DNA from: Sphingopyxis sp. H115
GTDB taxonomy: Bacteria; Pseudomonadota; Alphaproteobacteria; Sphingomonadales; Sphingomonadaceae
Direction of reading: 5' to 3'
Length of the DNA: 64,000 bases
Assembly (NCBI RefSeq): GCF_001468465.1
Contig: NZ_LNSA01000003.1
Location: 62,001 to 126,000, forward strand
This document shows positions 27,603 through 37,533 of the stretch, one piece after another. The first letter of the stretch is position 1. The number at the start of each line of letters is the position of its first letter. The notes below the pieces were generated by a model. That model searched no databases and was not told the origin of the DNA. It was given only the letters and a program-made list of their open reading frames with translations. Position numbers and translations under genes: made by a program.

Positions 27603-27672
27603 ATTCATCTCCCTTCGCCGCGAAAATGCCAATCGATCGCCCCCGGGGCAAAGCATCATTTCTCGACAAAGC

Positions 27673-27689
27673 CATGAAAATATTTCATG
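27673..27689. promoter_or_regulatory. Candidate AmpR/LysR operator
   Basis: CATGAAAATATTTCATG is a perfect 17-bp palindrome. Its core TGAAAATATTTCA fits the LysR-type T-N11-A rule. It lies in the bla-ampR divergent region, about 70 bases upstream of the lactamase start and 120 bases from the regulator start. It is clearly more AT-rich than its surroundings. Confidence 0.6.
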
Positions 27690-27706
27690 TCTTGCCATTC
27701 TTTCTT

Positions 27707-27784
27707 CGTCATCCCGGACTTGATCCGGGGATCCATATTTCCGACGGCGGCGCGGGTGGACCCCGGGTCGAGCCCGGGGTGACG
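27707..27784. repeat. Dispersed palindromic repeat, family B, copy 1
   Basis: CGTCATCCCGGACTTGATCC and a complementary arm ending CCCGGGGTGACG enclose a less conserved centre. Related copies lie at 33914-33969 and 56365-56437. It sits inside the bla-ampR intergenic region, between the palindrome at 27673 and the regulator start. Confidence 0.8.
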
Positions 27785-27807
27785 AGACCGGATAAGGCAC
27801 TAGCCCC

Positions 27808-28683
27808 ATGGACCGCGCCCAGCTCCCCTTGAACGCCCTGCGCGCCTTCGAGGCGGCCGCGCGCCACCTCAACTTCACCCGCGCGGGGCTCGAGCTCCAT
27901 GTCAGCCAGGGCGCGGTCAGCCATCAGGTCGCCGAGCTCGAACGCCGCCTCGGCACGCGCCTCTTCCACCGCCTGCCGCGCGGCCTCGCGCTCACCGACG
28001 AAGGCCATGCGCTTGTCCCCGCCGTCGCCGAGGCGTTCGATCGCGTCGCCGCGACGCTCGATCAATATGCGGGCGGCCGTTTTCGCGAGGTGCTCAAGGT
28101 GGGCGTCGTCGGCACCTTCGCGGCCGGCTGGCTGCTCCCGCGCCTCGATGCCTTCGCGCGCGCGCATCCCGCGATCGATCTGCGCATCGCGACGAACAAC
28201 AACCGCGTCGACCTCGCTGGCGAAGCGCTCGATTATGCGATCCGTTTCGGCGACGGCGCGTGGCACGGCACCCACGCCGAACCGCTCGTCGCCGCGCCGC
28301 TGGCGCCGCTCTGCGCCCCTGTCGTCGCCGCGCGGCTCAAATCGCCCGCCGACCTGATCCACGAGCGGTTGCTCCGTTCGTACCGCGCCGACGAATGGGC
28401 GCTCTGGTTCGCCGCGGCGGGCGTTCCCCCGCCGGTGCTGCGCGGCCCGATGTTCGACAGTTCGGCGCTGATGGCTGCGGCCGCGACGGCGGGTCAGGGC
28501 GTCGCGCTCGCGCCGCCGTCGATGTTCGCGCGCGACCTCGCCGCCGAACGGCTTGTCCAGCCCTTCGCGCTCGAAATCGACGTCGGCCGCTACTGGCTCA
28601 CCCGCCTGATGTCGCGCGCCGAAAGCGACGCGATGCGGCGGTTTCGCGGCTGGCTGGCCGACGAAATCGCCGCCGGCGCCTGA
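27808..28683 (+). CDS. ampR: AmpR-like LysR-family regulator
   Basis: A 291-residue transcription factor. The N-terminus PLNALRAFEAAARHLNFTRAGLELHVSQGAVSHQVAELERRLGTRLFHRLPRGLALTDEG (residues 7-66) is the winged helix of the GcvA/AmpR branch, very close in pattern to AmpR. The effector domain follows (VGVVGTFAAGWLLPRLDAFARAHPAIDLRIATNNNRVDL). AmpR regulators sense muropeptides and induce a divergent beta-lactamase gene, which matches the gene pair here. The ribosome site is weak. GcvA would be the alternative name, but the neighbour favours AmpR. Confidence 0.85.
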   Translation: MDRAQLPLNALRAFEAAARHLNFTRAGLELHVSQGAVSHQVAELERRLGTRLFHRLPRGLALTDEGHALVPAVAEAFDRVAATLDQYAGGRFREVLKVGVVGTFAAGWLLPRLDAFARAHPAIDLRIATNNNRVDLAGEALDYAIRFGDGAWHGTHAEPLVAAPLAPLCAPVVAARLKSPADLIHERLLRSYRADEWALWFAAAGVPPPVLRGPMFDSSALMAAAATAGQGVALAPPSMFARDLAAERLVQPFALEIDVGRYWLTRLMSRAESDAMRRFRGWLADEIAAGA

Positions 28684-28725
28684 CGCCACTGGACAGGGGG
28701 GCCGCCGCGCCGCTACCGGCGCGCC

Positions 28726-28932
28726 ATGGGTATCACCGCGACAATCATGAACATCGCCACCGGCCAGCCGATCCAGAAAATGAGCTTCGGTCGCATGCCG
28801 AAACCATGGGCCAGCTTCAACCTCGCCACCGGCGAACTCGTCACCGCCGAACGGATCGACGTGGGCAAGCCTGAACCCGGCAAATTCGCCGCGCCAGTGC
28901 ATGTGTGGGTCAAGGTCAAGTCGCCGGCCTGA
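28726..28932 (+). CDS. Small hypothetical protein
   Basis: A 68-residue protein (MGITATIMNIATGQPIQKMSFGRMPKPWASFNLATGELVTAERIDVGKPEPGKFAAPVHVWVKVKSPA). It has alternating hydrophobic residues like a small beta-barrel and no signal peptide or membrane segment. No clear ribosome site precedes ATG 28726; Met at 28747 is an alternative start. Composition and codon use match neighbouring genes, which supports coding. I recognise no family. Confidence 0.5.
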   Translation: MGITATIMNIATGQPIQKMSFGRMPKPWASFNLATGELVTAERIDVGKPEPGKFAAPVHVWVKVKSPA

Positions 28933-29010
28933 TCCCGCGATCGCCTCCCGCCGCGCCGCGCCGACGGCACGCCGCCCGCATCTCTCCGCCCCGGCAGATT
29001 CCGCGTCAAA

Positions 29011-29061
29011 GTTAACATCGCAAACATAGGCTCCGCTCGAACGCCGCCAATGTTAACATTG
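29011..29061. repeat. Pair of GTTAAC-centred palindromes
   Basis: GTTAACAT at 29011 and its complement ATGTTAAC at 29050 form an inverted pair 31 bases apart. The second sits inside the perfect palindrome CAATGTTAACATTG (29048-29061). They lie between two convergent genes, so a promoter role is not obvious. Confidence 0.4.
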
Positions 29062-29080
29062 TCAAGACTACGGGAAAGCT

Positions 29081-29431
29081 TCACGCGCGCAGGATTTTTT
29101 CCATCTTCTTGCCGCGCGCCAGCTCGTCGATCAGCTTGTCGAGATAGCGGATTTCCTTCATCAGCGGGTCCTCGATAGTTTCGACCCGGATTCCGCAGAT
29201 CACGCCGGTGATCAGTGCGCGCGCCGGGTTGGGCTTCGGCGCCGCCGCAAAGAAATCCTCGAATGTGGTGCCCTTCGCCAGCTCGGCCTCCAGTGCCGCC
29301 TGGCTATAGCCCGTCAACCAGCGGAAAATCTCGTCGACCTCGGCCTTCGTCCGCCCCTTCTTCTCTGCCTTGGCGACATAGTGCGGATATACGCTCGCAA
29401 CGCTGATCGAATAGATGCGGTGCTTGGTCAT
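29081..29431 (-). CDS. DUF2200 family protein
   Basis: A 116-residue soluble protein. The opening [44 protein letters not shown] and the later [41 protein letters not shown] are the DUF2200 pattern, at the family's usual length. The function of the family is unknown. GGGAG lies about five bases upstream of the start. It stands alone on the minus strand. Confidence 0.88.
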   Translation of the reverse strand: MTKHRIYSISVASVYPHYVAKAEKKGRTKAEVDEIFRWLTGYSQAALEAELAKGTTFEDFFAAAPKPNPARALITGVICGIRVETIEDPLMKEIRYLDKLIDELARGKKMEKILRA

Positions 29432-29514
29432 GCCATTCTCCCGCCCGCACGATAGCGCGCCCTAATCCGGTCGTCACCCTGACGTCGGTTTTGGGGTGGA
29501 GAGCTGTGCTTCAA

Positions 29515-29647
29515 TCCTCCCTGTCGCGAAGCGATGGGGAGGGGGACCGCCGCGCAGCGGTGGTGGAGGGGCTGCGACGCCACGCCCATCAGCCCCTCCG
29601 TCAGCGCTTCGCGCTGCCACCTCCCCATGGCTGCGCCACAGGGAGGA
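29515..29647. repeat. Dispersed repeat, family D, copy 2
   Basis: TCCTCCCTGTCGCGAAGCGA at the left and GGCTGCGCCACAGGGAGG at the right form imperfect outer arms. Inner arms (GCAGCGGTGGTGGAGGGGCT and AGCCCCTCCGTCAGCGC) are also complementary, so the whole element can fold into a long cruciform. A degraded copy is at 26593-26725. Confidence 0.75.
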
Positions 29648-29687
29648 TATTATGACCGTTTTCAGCCATAACCCGCCCCCTATCGGC

Positions 29688-30572
29688 CTACCCCATCACC
29701 CACTGCCGCCGCGAATAGCCCTGCGCCCACAGCAGCGCGGTCAAATCATGATGCCGGATCACCGCCGCGGCGGCCTCGCCCGCCGCGGGATGCGGATAGT
29801 ATCCGACCCCCAGACCCGCCGAGGTGATCATCGGGATATCGTTCGCGCCGTCACCCACTGCCAGCGTCTCGGCTAGCGGCAGGCCGTGCGCGGCCGCCAC
29901 CGCTTTCAGCGTTTCGAGCTTCGCCGAGCTGTCGACGATCGGCTCGCGCACCCGGCCGGTCAGCTTGCCGCCCGCAATCTCCAGCTCGTTCGCGACCACC
30001 TTGTCGAACCCGGCCGCCTCGCCGACAGGCGCGGCAAAGGCAGTGAAGCCGCCCGACACCAGCACCGAATGCGCGCCATGCGCCTTCATCGTCTGGACCA
30101 GCGTCCGCGCCCCGCGCGTCAGCTTCACCCGTTCCATGCGGCAATCGGCAAGGACCGTCTCGGCCATGCCCGCGAGCAATCCGACGCGCTCTTCCAGCGC
30201 GGCGCGGAAATCGAGTTCGCCGCGCATCGCGCGTTCGGTGATCGCCGCGATCTGCGGCTTCAGCCCGGCATAATCGGCCAGTTCGTCGATGCATTCGACC
30301 GTGATGATCGTCGAATCCATGTCGGCGACGATCAGCTTCTTCGTCCGGTCGCCCAGGGGCTGGACGACGACGTCGAGCGCGCCATGGTCCATCAGCGCGA
30401 GTTCCTTGCGCGCGCTGACCAGGCTGCCCTGAAATATGATATCGGCGGCGTCATGCTCGTCGAGCCAGTGCGGCGCGCCGACGTCGTGCCCGGTGGCGTC
30501 GAGCCGGTCGATCGCTTCGCGAACCACCTCGTCGGTCAGCTTTCCGGCTGCTATCAGCGTCGCGACGAACAT
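29688..30572 (-). CDS. serB: Phosphoserine phosphatase
   Basis: A 294-residue HAD-family enzyme that makes serine from phosphoserine. The catalytic loop [20 protein letters not shown] has nucleophile Asp84. [15 protein letters not shown] (~180) supplies the motif II Ser, and [24 protein letters not shown] (~230-253) is the metal-binding motif. The N-terminal ~75 residues are a degenerate ACT-like domain. AAGGAG precedes ATG 30572. Its start codon overlaps the miaA start codon on the other strand (shared CATG). Confidence 0.94.
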   Translation of the reverse strand: MFVATLIAAGKLTDEVVREAIDRLDATGHDVGAPHWLDEHDAADIIFQGSLVSARKELALMDHGALDVVVQPLGDRTKKLIVADMDSTIITVECIDELADYAGLKPQIAAITERAMRGELDFRAALEERVGLLAGMAETVLADCRMERVKLTRGARTLVQTMKAHGAHSVLVSGGFTAFAAPVGEAAGFDKVVANELEIAGGKLTGRVREPIVDSSAKLETLKAVAAAHGLPLAETLAVGDGANDIPMITSAGLGVGYYPHPAAGEAAAAVIRHHDLTALLWAQGYSRRQWVMG

Positions 30573-31533
30573 GGCATCTCCTTCTTTCTCGACCGCCAAA
30601 GCGCGGCTGCCCGTGGCACTTATCGCCGGACCCACCGCCAGCGGCAAGAGCGCTTTGGCGGTCGCGCTCGCAAAATCGCTTGGGAACGGGACGGTTATCA
30701 ATGCCGACGCGAGCCAGGTCTATGCCGACCTCGCGATCCTGTCGGCGCGCCCTTCGGACACGGAGATGGAGGGCGTGCCGCATCGCCTGTTCGGCCATGT
30801 CGACGCGGCAGACGCGCATAACGCCGCGCGTTGGGCGGATGAGGCGCGCGATGCGATCGCCGCCGCGCACACCGTTGGCGAGGTGCCGGTGCTCGTCGGC
30901 GGCACCGGCCTCTATATCCGCACGCTCCTCTACGGCATCGCCCCGGTTCCCGAAATCGACCCCGCCGTTCGCGCTGCGGTGCGCGCGATGCCGGTGGCCG
31001 AGGCGCATGCCGCGCTTGCCGTCGCCGATCCCGCCGCCGCCGCGCGCCTCAATCCCGCCGACAGCACGCGCGTCGCGCGCGCGCTCGAGGTCGCGCGATC
31101 GACCGGCCGCACCCTCACCGACTGGCAACAGGCGCGCGAGGGCGGCATCGCGGGCGATATCGCGCTCGCGCCGGTGATCCTCCTGCCGCCGCGCGACTGG
31201 CTGCGCGCGCGCTGCGATACCCGCCTCGTCGAGATGTTCGACGGCGGCGCGGTCGAGGAAGCCGCGGCGCTGATCGCGCGCGGGCTCGATCCCGACCTGC
31301 CCGCGATGCGCGCGATCGGGGTGCCGCAGGTCGCCGCTTTTCTCCGCGGCGAAATCAGCCGCGCCGACGCGCTCGAAGCCGCACAAGCCGCCACGCGCCA
31401 ATATGCAAAGCGCCAATATACCTGGTTCCGCCACCAACTTCCCGCCGATTGGTCGCGCCATGACGAGTCATTAAACATCGATTCCATTGACCAATTAGCA
31501 ATAATATTACGTGATAAGCTGTTGACAGGATAG
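30571..31533 (+). CDS. miaA: tRNA dimethylallyltransferase
   Basis: A 320-residue enzyme that adds a dimethylallyl group to A37 of tRNAs reading codons that start with U. The P-loop [17 protein letters not shown] is at residues 18-34. Other family blocks are [43 protein letters not shown], and [13 protein letters not shown] near the end. ATG 30571 is the first in-frame start and overlaps the divergent serB start codon. No ribosome site precedes it, so translation may be leaderless, or a GTG about 14 codons downstream may be used. Confidence 0.93.
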   Translation: MASPSFSTAKARLPVALIAGPTASGKSALAVALAKSLGNGTVINADASQVYADLAILSARPSDTEMEGVPHRLFGHVDAADAHNAARWADEARDAIAAAHTVGEVPVLVGGTGLYIRTLLYGIAPVPEIDPAVRAAVRAMPVAEAHAALAVADPAAAARLNPADSTRVARALEVARSTGRTLTDWQQAREGGIAGDIALAPVILLPPRDWLRARCDTRLVEMFDGGAVEEAAALIARGLDPDLPAMRAIGVPQVAAFLRGEISRADALEAAQAATRQYAKRQYTWFRHQLPADWSRHDESLNIDSIDQLAIILRDKLLTG

Positions 31534-31550
31534 AATCATACACCTATTGC
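31522..31550 (+). promoter_or_regulatory. Candidate ilvB promoter
   Basis: TTGACA is followed after 17 bases by TATTGC, within the end of miaA and the short gap before ilvB. The -10 box is weak. It is inferred by eye only. Confidence 0.35.
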
Positions 31551-31563
31551 CCGCAACCCTGTT

Positions 31564-31587
31564 GCAGCGCACAAGCGCTGCGTTTTT
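31564..31587 (+). terminator. Intrinsic terminator or attenuator between miaA and ilvB
   Basis: GCAGCGC, loop ACAA, GCGCTGC and then GTTTTT form a compact terminator 31 bases after the miaA stop and just before the ilvB ribosome site. It could end miaA transcription or regulate read-through into the ilv genes. Confidence 0.7.
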
Positions 31588-31607
31588 GCGTGGAAAGGAA
31601 GTTCGTC

Positions 31608-33362
31608 GTGACGGAAATGAGCGGTGCCGACATGGTGGTTCAGGCGCTGGTCGACCTCGGGGTCGACACGGTGTTCGGCTATCCGGGCGGCGCGGTGCTT
31701 CCGATCTACGACGCGCTCTTCAACCACCCCTCGATCAAGCATATTCTCGTCCGCCACGAACAGGCCGCGACGCACGCGGCCGAAGGCTATGCGCGCTCGA
31801 CGGGCAAGCCCGGCGTCGTGCTCGTCACGTCGGGCCCCGGCGCGACCAATGCCGTCACCGGCATCACCGACGCGCTGCTCGACTCGATCCCGATGGTCGT
31901 GCTGACGGGGCAGGTGCCGACGACGCTGATCGGCACCGATGCGTTCCAGGAATGCGACACGGTCGGCATCACGCGCCATTGCACCAAGCATAATTATCTC
32001 GTGATGGACCCCGACCGGCTCGGCCCGATCATCCACGAGGCGTTCCATATCGCGACGCACGGCCGCCCCGGCCCGGTGGTGATCGACATTCCAAAGAATG
32101 TGCAGGTCGCGACCGGCACCTATTCGGTGCCCGAATTCATCCAGCACAACAGCTATCGCCCACAGGTCGACCCCGACGCCGATGCGATTGCCAAGGCCAT
32201 CGACCTGATCGCGGCGGCCGAACGCCCGATCTTCTACACCGGCGGCGGCGTGATCAACGCCGGCCCCGATGCCAGCGCGGCGCTGCGCCAGCTCGTCAGC
32301 CTGACCGGCGCACCCGTCACCTCGACCCTGATGGGGCTCGGCGCCTTCCCGTCGGACGATCCGAAATGGCTCGGCATGCTCGGCATGCACGGCACCTATG
32401 AATCGAACATGGCGATGAACCGCGCCGACCTGATCATCGCGGTCGGCGCGCGCTTCGACGACCGCGTGACCGGCCGCCTCGACGCTTTTTCGCCCGATTC
32501 GAAGAAGATCCACATCGATATCGATCGGAGCTCGATCAACAAGATCGTGCCGGTCGACCTCGCCGTGGTGGGCGACGCTGGCCGCGCGCTCGATGCGCTG
32601 ATCGCCGCGTGGCAGGCGAAGAAGCTGTCGGCGCGCGACTATGGCGAATGGTGGCGCCGCATCGACGGGTGGCGCGCGACGCGCTGCCTCGACTTCCCCG
32701 AAAAGAAGGAGCCGAACGCCGCGATCATGCCGCAGCGCGCGGTGAAGGCGCTGTTCGACGCGACGCGCGGCCGCGACCCGATCATCACGACCGAGGTCGG
32801 CCAGCACCAGATGTGGGCAGCGCAGCACTTCGGTTTTGCGGCCCCCAATCGCTGGCTCACCTCGGGCGGGCTCGGCACGATGGGCTATGGCTTCCCTGCC
32901 GCGGTCGGCGCGCAGATCGCGCACCCGGGCCGCCTCGTCATCTGCATCGCGGGCGAAGCCTCGCTCCAGATGAACATCCAGGAAATGGGCACGGTCAGCC
33001 AGTACCGCCTGCCGGTGAAGATCTTCATCCTCAACAATGAGTGGATGGGGATGGTCCGCCAGTGGCAGGAACTGACGTACGAGAGCCGCTATTCGAACAG
33101 CTATTCGGACAGCCTGCCCGATTTCGTGAAGCTCGCCGACGCTTACGGCTGGACGGGGCTGCGCATCGACACGCTGGGCGAGCTCGAGGCGGGCATCGCC
33201 ACGATGATCGACACGCCGGGTCCGGTGATCGTCGATTGCCGCGTCGCGCAGCTCGCCAACTGCTTCCCGATGATTCCCTCGGGCGCAGCGCACACCGATA
33301 TGATCCTCCAGCCGAACGACATCGTCGGAACGATGGACGACGAAGCCAAGGCACTGGTGTAA
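31608..33362 (+). CDS. ilvB: Acetolactate synthase large subunit
   Basis: A 584-residue thiamine-diphosphate enzyme for the first common step of valine, leucine and isoleucine synthesis. The N-terminal PYR domain has the catalytic Glu51 in VRHEQAATHAAEGYARS. A central FAD-binding domain follows. The PP domain carries CIAGEASLQMNIQEMGTVSQYRLPVKIFILNNEWMGMVRQWQ; GEA rather than GDA is usual in alphaproteobacterial IlvB. GTG 31608 was chosen because AAGGAA lies seven bases upstream. A GTG at 31590 has no site. ilvN starts five bases after the stop. Confidence 0.95.
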   Translation: MTEMSGADMVVQALVDLGVDTVFGYPGGAVLPIYDALFNHPSIKHILVRHEQAATHAAEGYARSTGKPGVVLVTSGPGATNAVTGITDALLDSIPMVVLTGQVPTTLIGTDAFQECDTVGITRHCTKHNYLVMDPDRLGPIIHEAFHIATHGRPGPVVIDIPKNVQVATGTYSVPEFIQHNSYRPQVDPDADAIAKAIDLIAAAERPIFYTGGGVINAGPDASAALRQLVSLTGAPVTSTLMGLGAFPSDDPKWLGMLGMHGTYESNMAMNRADLIIAVGARFDDRVTGRLDAFSPDSKKIHIDIDRSSINKIVPVDLAVVGDAGRALDALIAAWQAKKLSARDYGEWWRRIDGWRATRCLDFPEKKEPNAAIMPQRAVKALFDATRGRDPIITTEVGQHQMWAAQHFGFAAPNRWLTSGGLGTMGYGFPAAVGAQIAHPGRLVICIAGEASLQMNIQEMGTVSQYRLPVKIFILNNEWMGMVRQWQELTYESRYSNSYSDSLPDFVKLADAYGWTGLRIDTLGELEAGIATMIDTPGPVIVDCRVAQLANCFPMIPSGAAHTDMILQPNDIVGTMDDEAKALV

Positions 33363-33366
33363 CCCC

Positions 33367-33885
33367 ATGAAAATCAAGACCGAAGCCGGCGAGCGCCATG
33401 TGCTCGCCATCACCGTCGACAACGAGGCCGGGGTGCTCGCCAAGATCACCGGCCTGTTCACCGCGCGCGGCTATAATATCGAAAGCCTGACCGTGGCCGA
33501 CATCAGTTCGGACCACGCGCTGAGCCGCATCACCATCGTCACCAACGGCCCGCCGCCGATCATCGACCAGATCATCGCACAGCTCGACCGGCTGGTCCCC
33601 GTCCACCGCGTCATCGACCTCAACGACGCGGGCGAGGCGCATGTCGAGCGCGAGATCGCGCTGGTCAAGGTCGCGGGCACCGGTGACAAAAGGATCGAGG
33701 CGCTGCGCATGGCCGACGTGTTCCGCGCCAAGGTCGTCGACACGACGCTGTCGAGCTTCATCTTCGAAATCACCGGGACGAGCGACAAGGTCGACCGCTT
33801 CATCGCGCTGATGCGCGAATGCGGGCTGGTCGAGGTCGGGCGCACCGGCGTCGTCGCCATCGCCCGCGGGCCGGAGGCGCTCTGA
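33367..33885 (+). CDS. ilvN: Acetolactate synthase small (regulatory) subunit
   Basis: A 172-residue regulatory subunit that confers valine feedback on IlvB. The N-terminal ACT domain reads HVLAITVDNEAGVLAKITGLFTARGYNIESLTV (residues 12-44). The C-terminal domain contains VEREIALVKVAGTGDKRIEALRMADVFRAKVVD and ends in RTGVVAIARGPEAL. Length and motifs are standard (also named ilvH). It is in one operon with ilvB; ilvC follows after a palindromic repeat. Confidence 0.95.
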   Translation: MKIKTEAGERHVLAITVDNEAGVLAKITGLFTARGYNIESLTVADISSDHALSRITIVTNGPPPIIDQIIAQLDRLVPVHRVIDLNDAGEAHVEREIALVKVAGTGDKRIEALRMADVFRAKVVDTTLSSFIFEITGTSDKVDRFIALMRECGLVEVGRTGVVAIARGPEAL

Positions 33886-33913
33886 GTTTTAACAGGAATG
33901 ACGGTCCAACCTT

Positions 33914-33969
33914 CGTCACCCCGGACTTGATCCGGGGTCCATGGATGCCGGATCAAGTCCGGCATGACG
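33914..33969. repeat. Dispersed palindromic repeat, family B, copy 2
   Basis: CGTCACCCCGGACTTGATCC and GGATCAAGTCCGGCATGACG are near-perfect arms with a short centre. The element lies between ilvN and ilvC and could act as an mRNA-stabilising or partial terminator hairpin in the operon. Confidence 0.85.
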
Positions 33970-33980
33970 AATGAAAATAA

Positions 33981-35033
<1,053 letters not shown>

Positions 35034-35072
35034 TCGCTTCCCCAGTCGCGGGCGAGGAGCTAGGTCCGGGCC

Positions 35073-35696
35073 ATGGCATCCGATATCTCCTTCGCCTGCG
35101 ACTGCGGAACGGTCACCGGAACGATGCGCGTCATTTCCGGCGAGGGCGACCATGTCGTCTGCCACTGCACCGACTGCCAAGATCTCACGTATCATCTCGG
35201 CCACGCGCAGCTACTCGACGCGCAAGGCGGTACCCCGCTCTATCAGACACGATGCGCGCGCATGCATCTCGACACCGGCCGCGAGCGGCTCGCCTGCCTC
35301 CACCTGACCGACGCGCCGACGCTGCGCTGGTACGCCGCCTGCTGTCGCACACCGCTGTTCAATACGTTCAAGAACGGCAAGCTCCCCTTCATCACGATCC
35401 TGACCGCCGCCTGCGATCCGGCAAGACGCGAAGCAGCGTTCGGACCACCGCGCGGCCATCTCTTCACGCAGGATGCCATCGGCGACGCCAGCGCCCTGCC
35501 CAAAATGGGCATGGCCACCCTGATGCGCCGTTTTTTTGTCCGCGCGATCAAGGATGTCGTCGCGGGCGACCGGCGGCGATCCGCGCTCTTCGACGCCAAA
35601 ACCCTCGAACCGATCGCTACCCCGCACCGGCTGACCAACGAAGAACGGCAGGCGCTGGAAGGGCGTCGAACCGACATGGATCCGAGCCCCGCATAG
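35073..35696 (+). CDS. GFA-like/DUF6151 zinc-binding protein
   Basis: A 207-residue protein with cysteine motifs as in glutathione-dependent formaldehyde-activating (GFA)-like proteins: CDCGTVTG (residues 9-16), VVCHCTDCQDLTYHLG (~28-43) and YAACCRTPLFNT (~93-104). These form one structural zinc site and a possible second. LRWYAACCRTPLFNTFKNGKLPF is the DUF6151 hallmark, to my recollection. There is no signal peptide. Whether it has glutathione-related chemistry is unknown. It lies between ilvC and the biotin genes on the same strand. Confidence 0.7.
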   Translation: MASDISFACDCGTVTGTMRVISGEGDHVVCHCTDCQDLTYHLGHAQLLDAQGGTPLYQTRCARMHLDTGRERLACLHLTDAPTLRWYAACCRTPLFNTFKNGKLPFITILTAACDPARREAAFGPPRGHLFTQDAIGDASALPKMGMATLMRRFFVRAIKDVVAGDRRRSALFDAKTLEPIATPHRLTNEERQALEGRRTDMDPSPA

Positions 35697-35702
35697 AAAC
35701 AG

Positions 35703-35773
35703 CGTCATTTCCGCGAAAGCGGCAACCAGTAGCGACCTCGGCTTGCCGGGTTCCCGCTTTCGCGGAAATGACG
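35703..35773. repeat. Dispersed palindromic repeat, family C, copy 1
   Basis: CGTCATTTCCGCGAAAGCGG and CCGCTTTCGCGGAAATGACG are perfect 20-bp arms (the right arm contains CCCGCTTTCGCGG) with a 31-base centre. It sits between the DUF6151 gene and bioF. Confidence 0.85.
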
Positions 35774-35787
35774 AAGGATAGAACAGA

Positions 35788-36924
35788 ATGACCGTCCCTC
35801 CCTTCGCCGCCCACCGCGCCGATCTCGCCGCCCTCGCGCGCGATAGCCGCCGCCGTGCGCTCGCGCCGCGCGCGGGCCGCGATTTCGCGTCGAACGACTA
35901 TCTCGGTCTCGCCGACAGCGAAGCGCTCCGCGCCGCGCTCGCCGCGGGGATCGAACGCGGCCTGCCTGCGGGGTCGGGCGGATCGCGCCTGCTGCGCGGC
36001 AATCACGAAGAGCATGAAGCACTCGAAGCGCACGCCGCGCGCCATTATGGCAGCGAGGCCGCACTGTTTTTCGCGACCGGTTTTGCCGCCAACGCCGCGT
36101 TGTTCGCGACGCTGCCGCAGCGCGGCGACCTGATCGTCCACGACGAACTGATCCACGCGAGCGCGCACGACGGGATGAAACTCGGCCGCGCCGGCCATGT
36201 CGCCGCCGCGCACAACGACGCGCAGGCTTTCGACGATATCATCGCGCGCTGGCGCGCCGGCGGCGGCGCGGGAACGCCGTGGATCGCGGTCGAAAGCCTC
36301 TATTCGATGGACGGCGACCGCGCCCCGCTCGCCGCGCTCGCCGACGTCGCCGGCCGCCACGACGCCATACTCGTGGTCGACGAAGCGCATGCAACCGGTG
36401 TGTTCGGTCCCGGCGGCGCCGGGCTCGCGCATGGCCTTGCGCGCCGCGACAATCTGATCACGCTCCACACCTGCGGCAAGGCGCTCGGCGCCGAGGGTGC
36501 GCTGCTGTGCGCGCCGCAGGTCGTGTGCGACTTCCTCGTCAACCGCGGCCGCCCGTTCATCTTCTCGACCGCGCCGTCGCCGCTGATCGCGTGGACGGTG
36601 CGGCAGGCGATCGAGGTCGTCGCCAACGAGCCCGAACGGCAGGCGCGGCTCCACGCGCTCGTCCGCCACGCGGCCGAACGTCTCGTCCCGCTCGGCATCC
36701 CCGCCAGCGGCACGCAGATCCTGCCCGTGATCGTGGGCGATAACGATCGCACGATGCGCATCGCGGGTAGCCTGCAGGGCGCCGGCTTCGACATTCGCGG
36801 CATCCGTCCCCCGACGGTGGCCGAAGGGACCGCGCGGCTGCGCATCGCGATCACACTCAATGTTGACGAGGCTAACATCGACGATATGGCCGATGCACTT
36901 GCGCAGGCGATGGCTGCGGCATGA
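35788..36924 (+). CDS. bioF: 8-amino-7-oxononanoate synthase
   Basis: A 378-residue PLP enzyme that condenses pimeloyl-ACP (or CoA) with alanine in biotin synthesis. It shows [13 protein letters not shown] (residues 31-43), [19 protein letters not shown] (~62-80), the PLP-facing [19 protein letters not shown] (~196-214) and the Schiff-base Lys in [15 protein letters not shown] (~231). It is the first gene of bioF-bioD-bioA. Its last four bases overlap bioD (ATGA). A palindromic repeat lies just upstream. Confidence 0.93.
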   Translation: MTVPPFAAHRADLAALARDSRRRALAPRAGRDFASNDYLGLADSEALRAALAAGIERGLPAGSGGSRLLRGNHEEHEALEAHAARHYGSEAALFFATGFAANAALFATLPQRGDLIVHDELIHASAHDGMKLGRAGHVAAAHNDAQAFDDIIARWRAGGGAGTPWIAVESLYSMDGDRAPLAALADVAGRHDAILVVDEAHATGVFGPGGAGLAHGLARRDNLITLHTCGKALGAEGALLCAPQVVCDFLVNRGRPFIFSTAPSPLIAWTVRQAIEVVANEPERQARLHALVRHAAERLVPLGIPASGTQILPVIVGDNDRTMRIAGSLQGAGFDIRGIRPPTVAEGTARLRIAITLNVDEANIDDMADALAQAMAAA

Positions 36925-37529
36925 CGCGCTTCGTCGTCACCGGCACTGACACCGGGATCGGAAAAACCATCTTTTCCGCCGGCTTGGCGCAGGCGACCGG
37001 CACGCCCTACTGGAAACCGATCCAGTCGGGGCTCGAGGACGAAACCGACAGCGAGGTTATCGCGCGCCTTGCGGGCGTATCGATCCGCCCCGAAGCCTAC
37101 CGCCTCGTCACCCCCGCGTCGCCGCATATCGCCGCCGAAATTGACGGCGTTAACATCGATACGAAGACGCTGACTCCACCCCCCGGCGACCTGATCGTCG
37201 AGGGTGCGGGCGGCGCGCTCGTCCCGGTCACGCGCACGACGCTCTACGCCGACCTTTTCGCGCGCTGGCAAATCCCGGTGATCGTGTGCGCGCGCACCGC
37301 GCTGGGCACGATCAACCACAGCCTGCTCACGATCGAGGCGCTCAAATCGCGCGGCGTCCCGCTTCACGGCGTCGCTTTCCTCGGTGACGCGGTCGAGGAC
37401 AGCGAGGCGATCATCGCGAAGCTCGGCGGCGTCCGCCGACTGGGCCGCCTGCCGATCGTCGACCCGCTGGACAGCGCAACGCTGGCAGCGGCGTTCAAAG
37501 CAAACTTCCAGATCGCCGACTTCGTCTAA
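36921..37529 (+). CDS. bioD: ATP-dependent dethiobiotin synthetase
   Basis: A 202-residue P-loop enzyme that closes the ureido ring of dethiobiotin. The N-terminus [22 protein letters not shown] (residues 4-25) carries the P-loop. KPIQSG (~34-39) and [14 protein letters not shown] (~92-105) are the other active-site motifs. It overlaps the end of bioF by four bases. The stop is followed by a 130-base palindromic repeat before bioA. Confidence 0.95.
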   Translation: MTRFVVTGTDTGIGKTIFSAGLAQATGTPYWKPIQSGLEDETDSEVIARLAGVSIRPEAYRLVTPASPHIAAEIDGVNIDTKTLTPPPGDLIVEGAGGALVPVTRTTLYADLFARWQIPVIVCARTALGTINHSLLTIEALKSRGVPLHGVAFLGDAVEDSEAIIAKLGGVRRLGRLPIVDPLDSATLAAAFKANFQIADFV

Positions 37530-37533
37530 TTTT

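Noticed and set aside
31536-33461. 641-codon minus-strand open frame across ilvB
   Set aside because: It is composed of Arg/Asp/His/Ala-rich antisense codons; ilvB on the plus strand is unmistakable.
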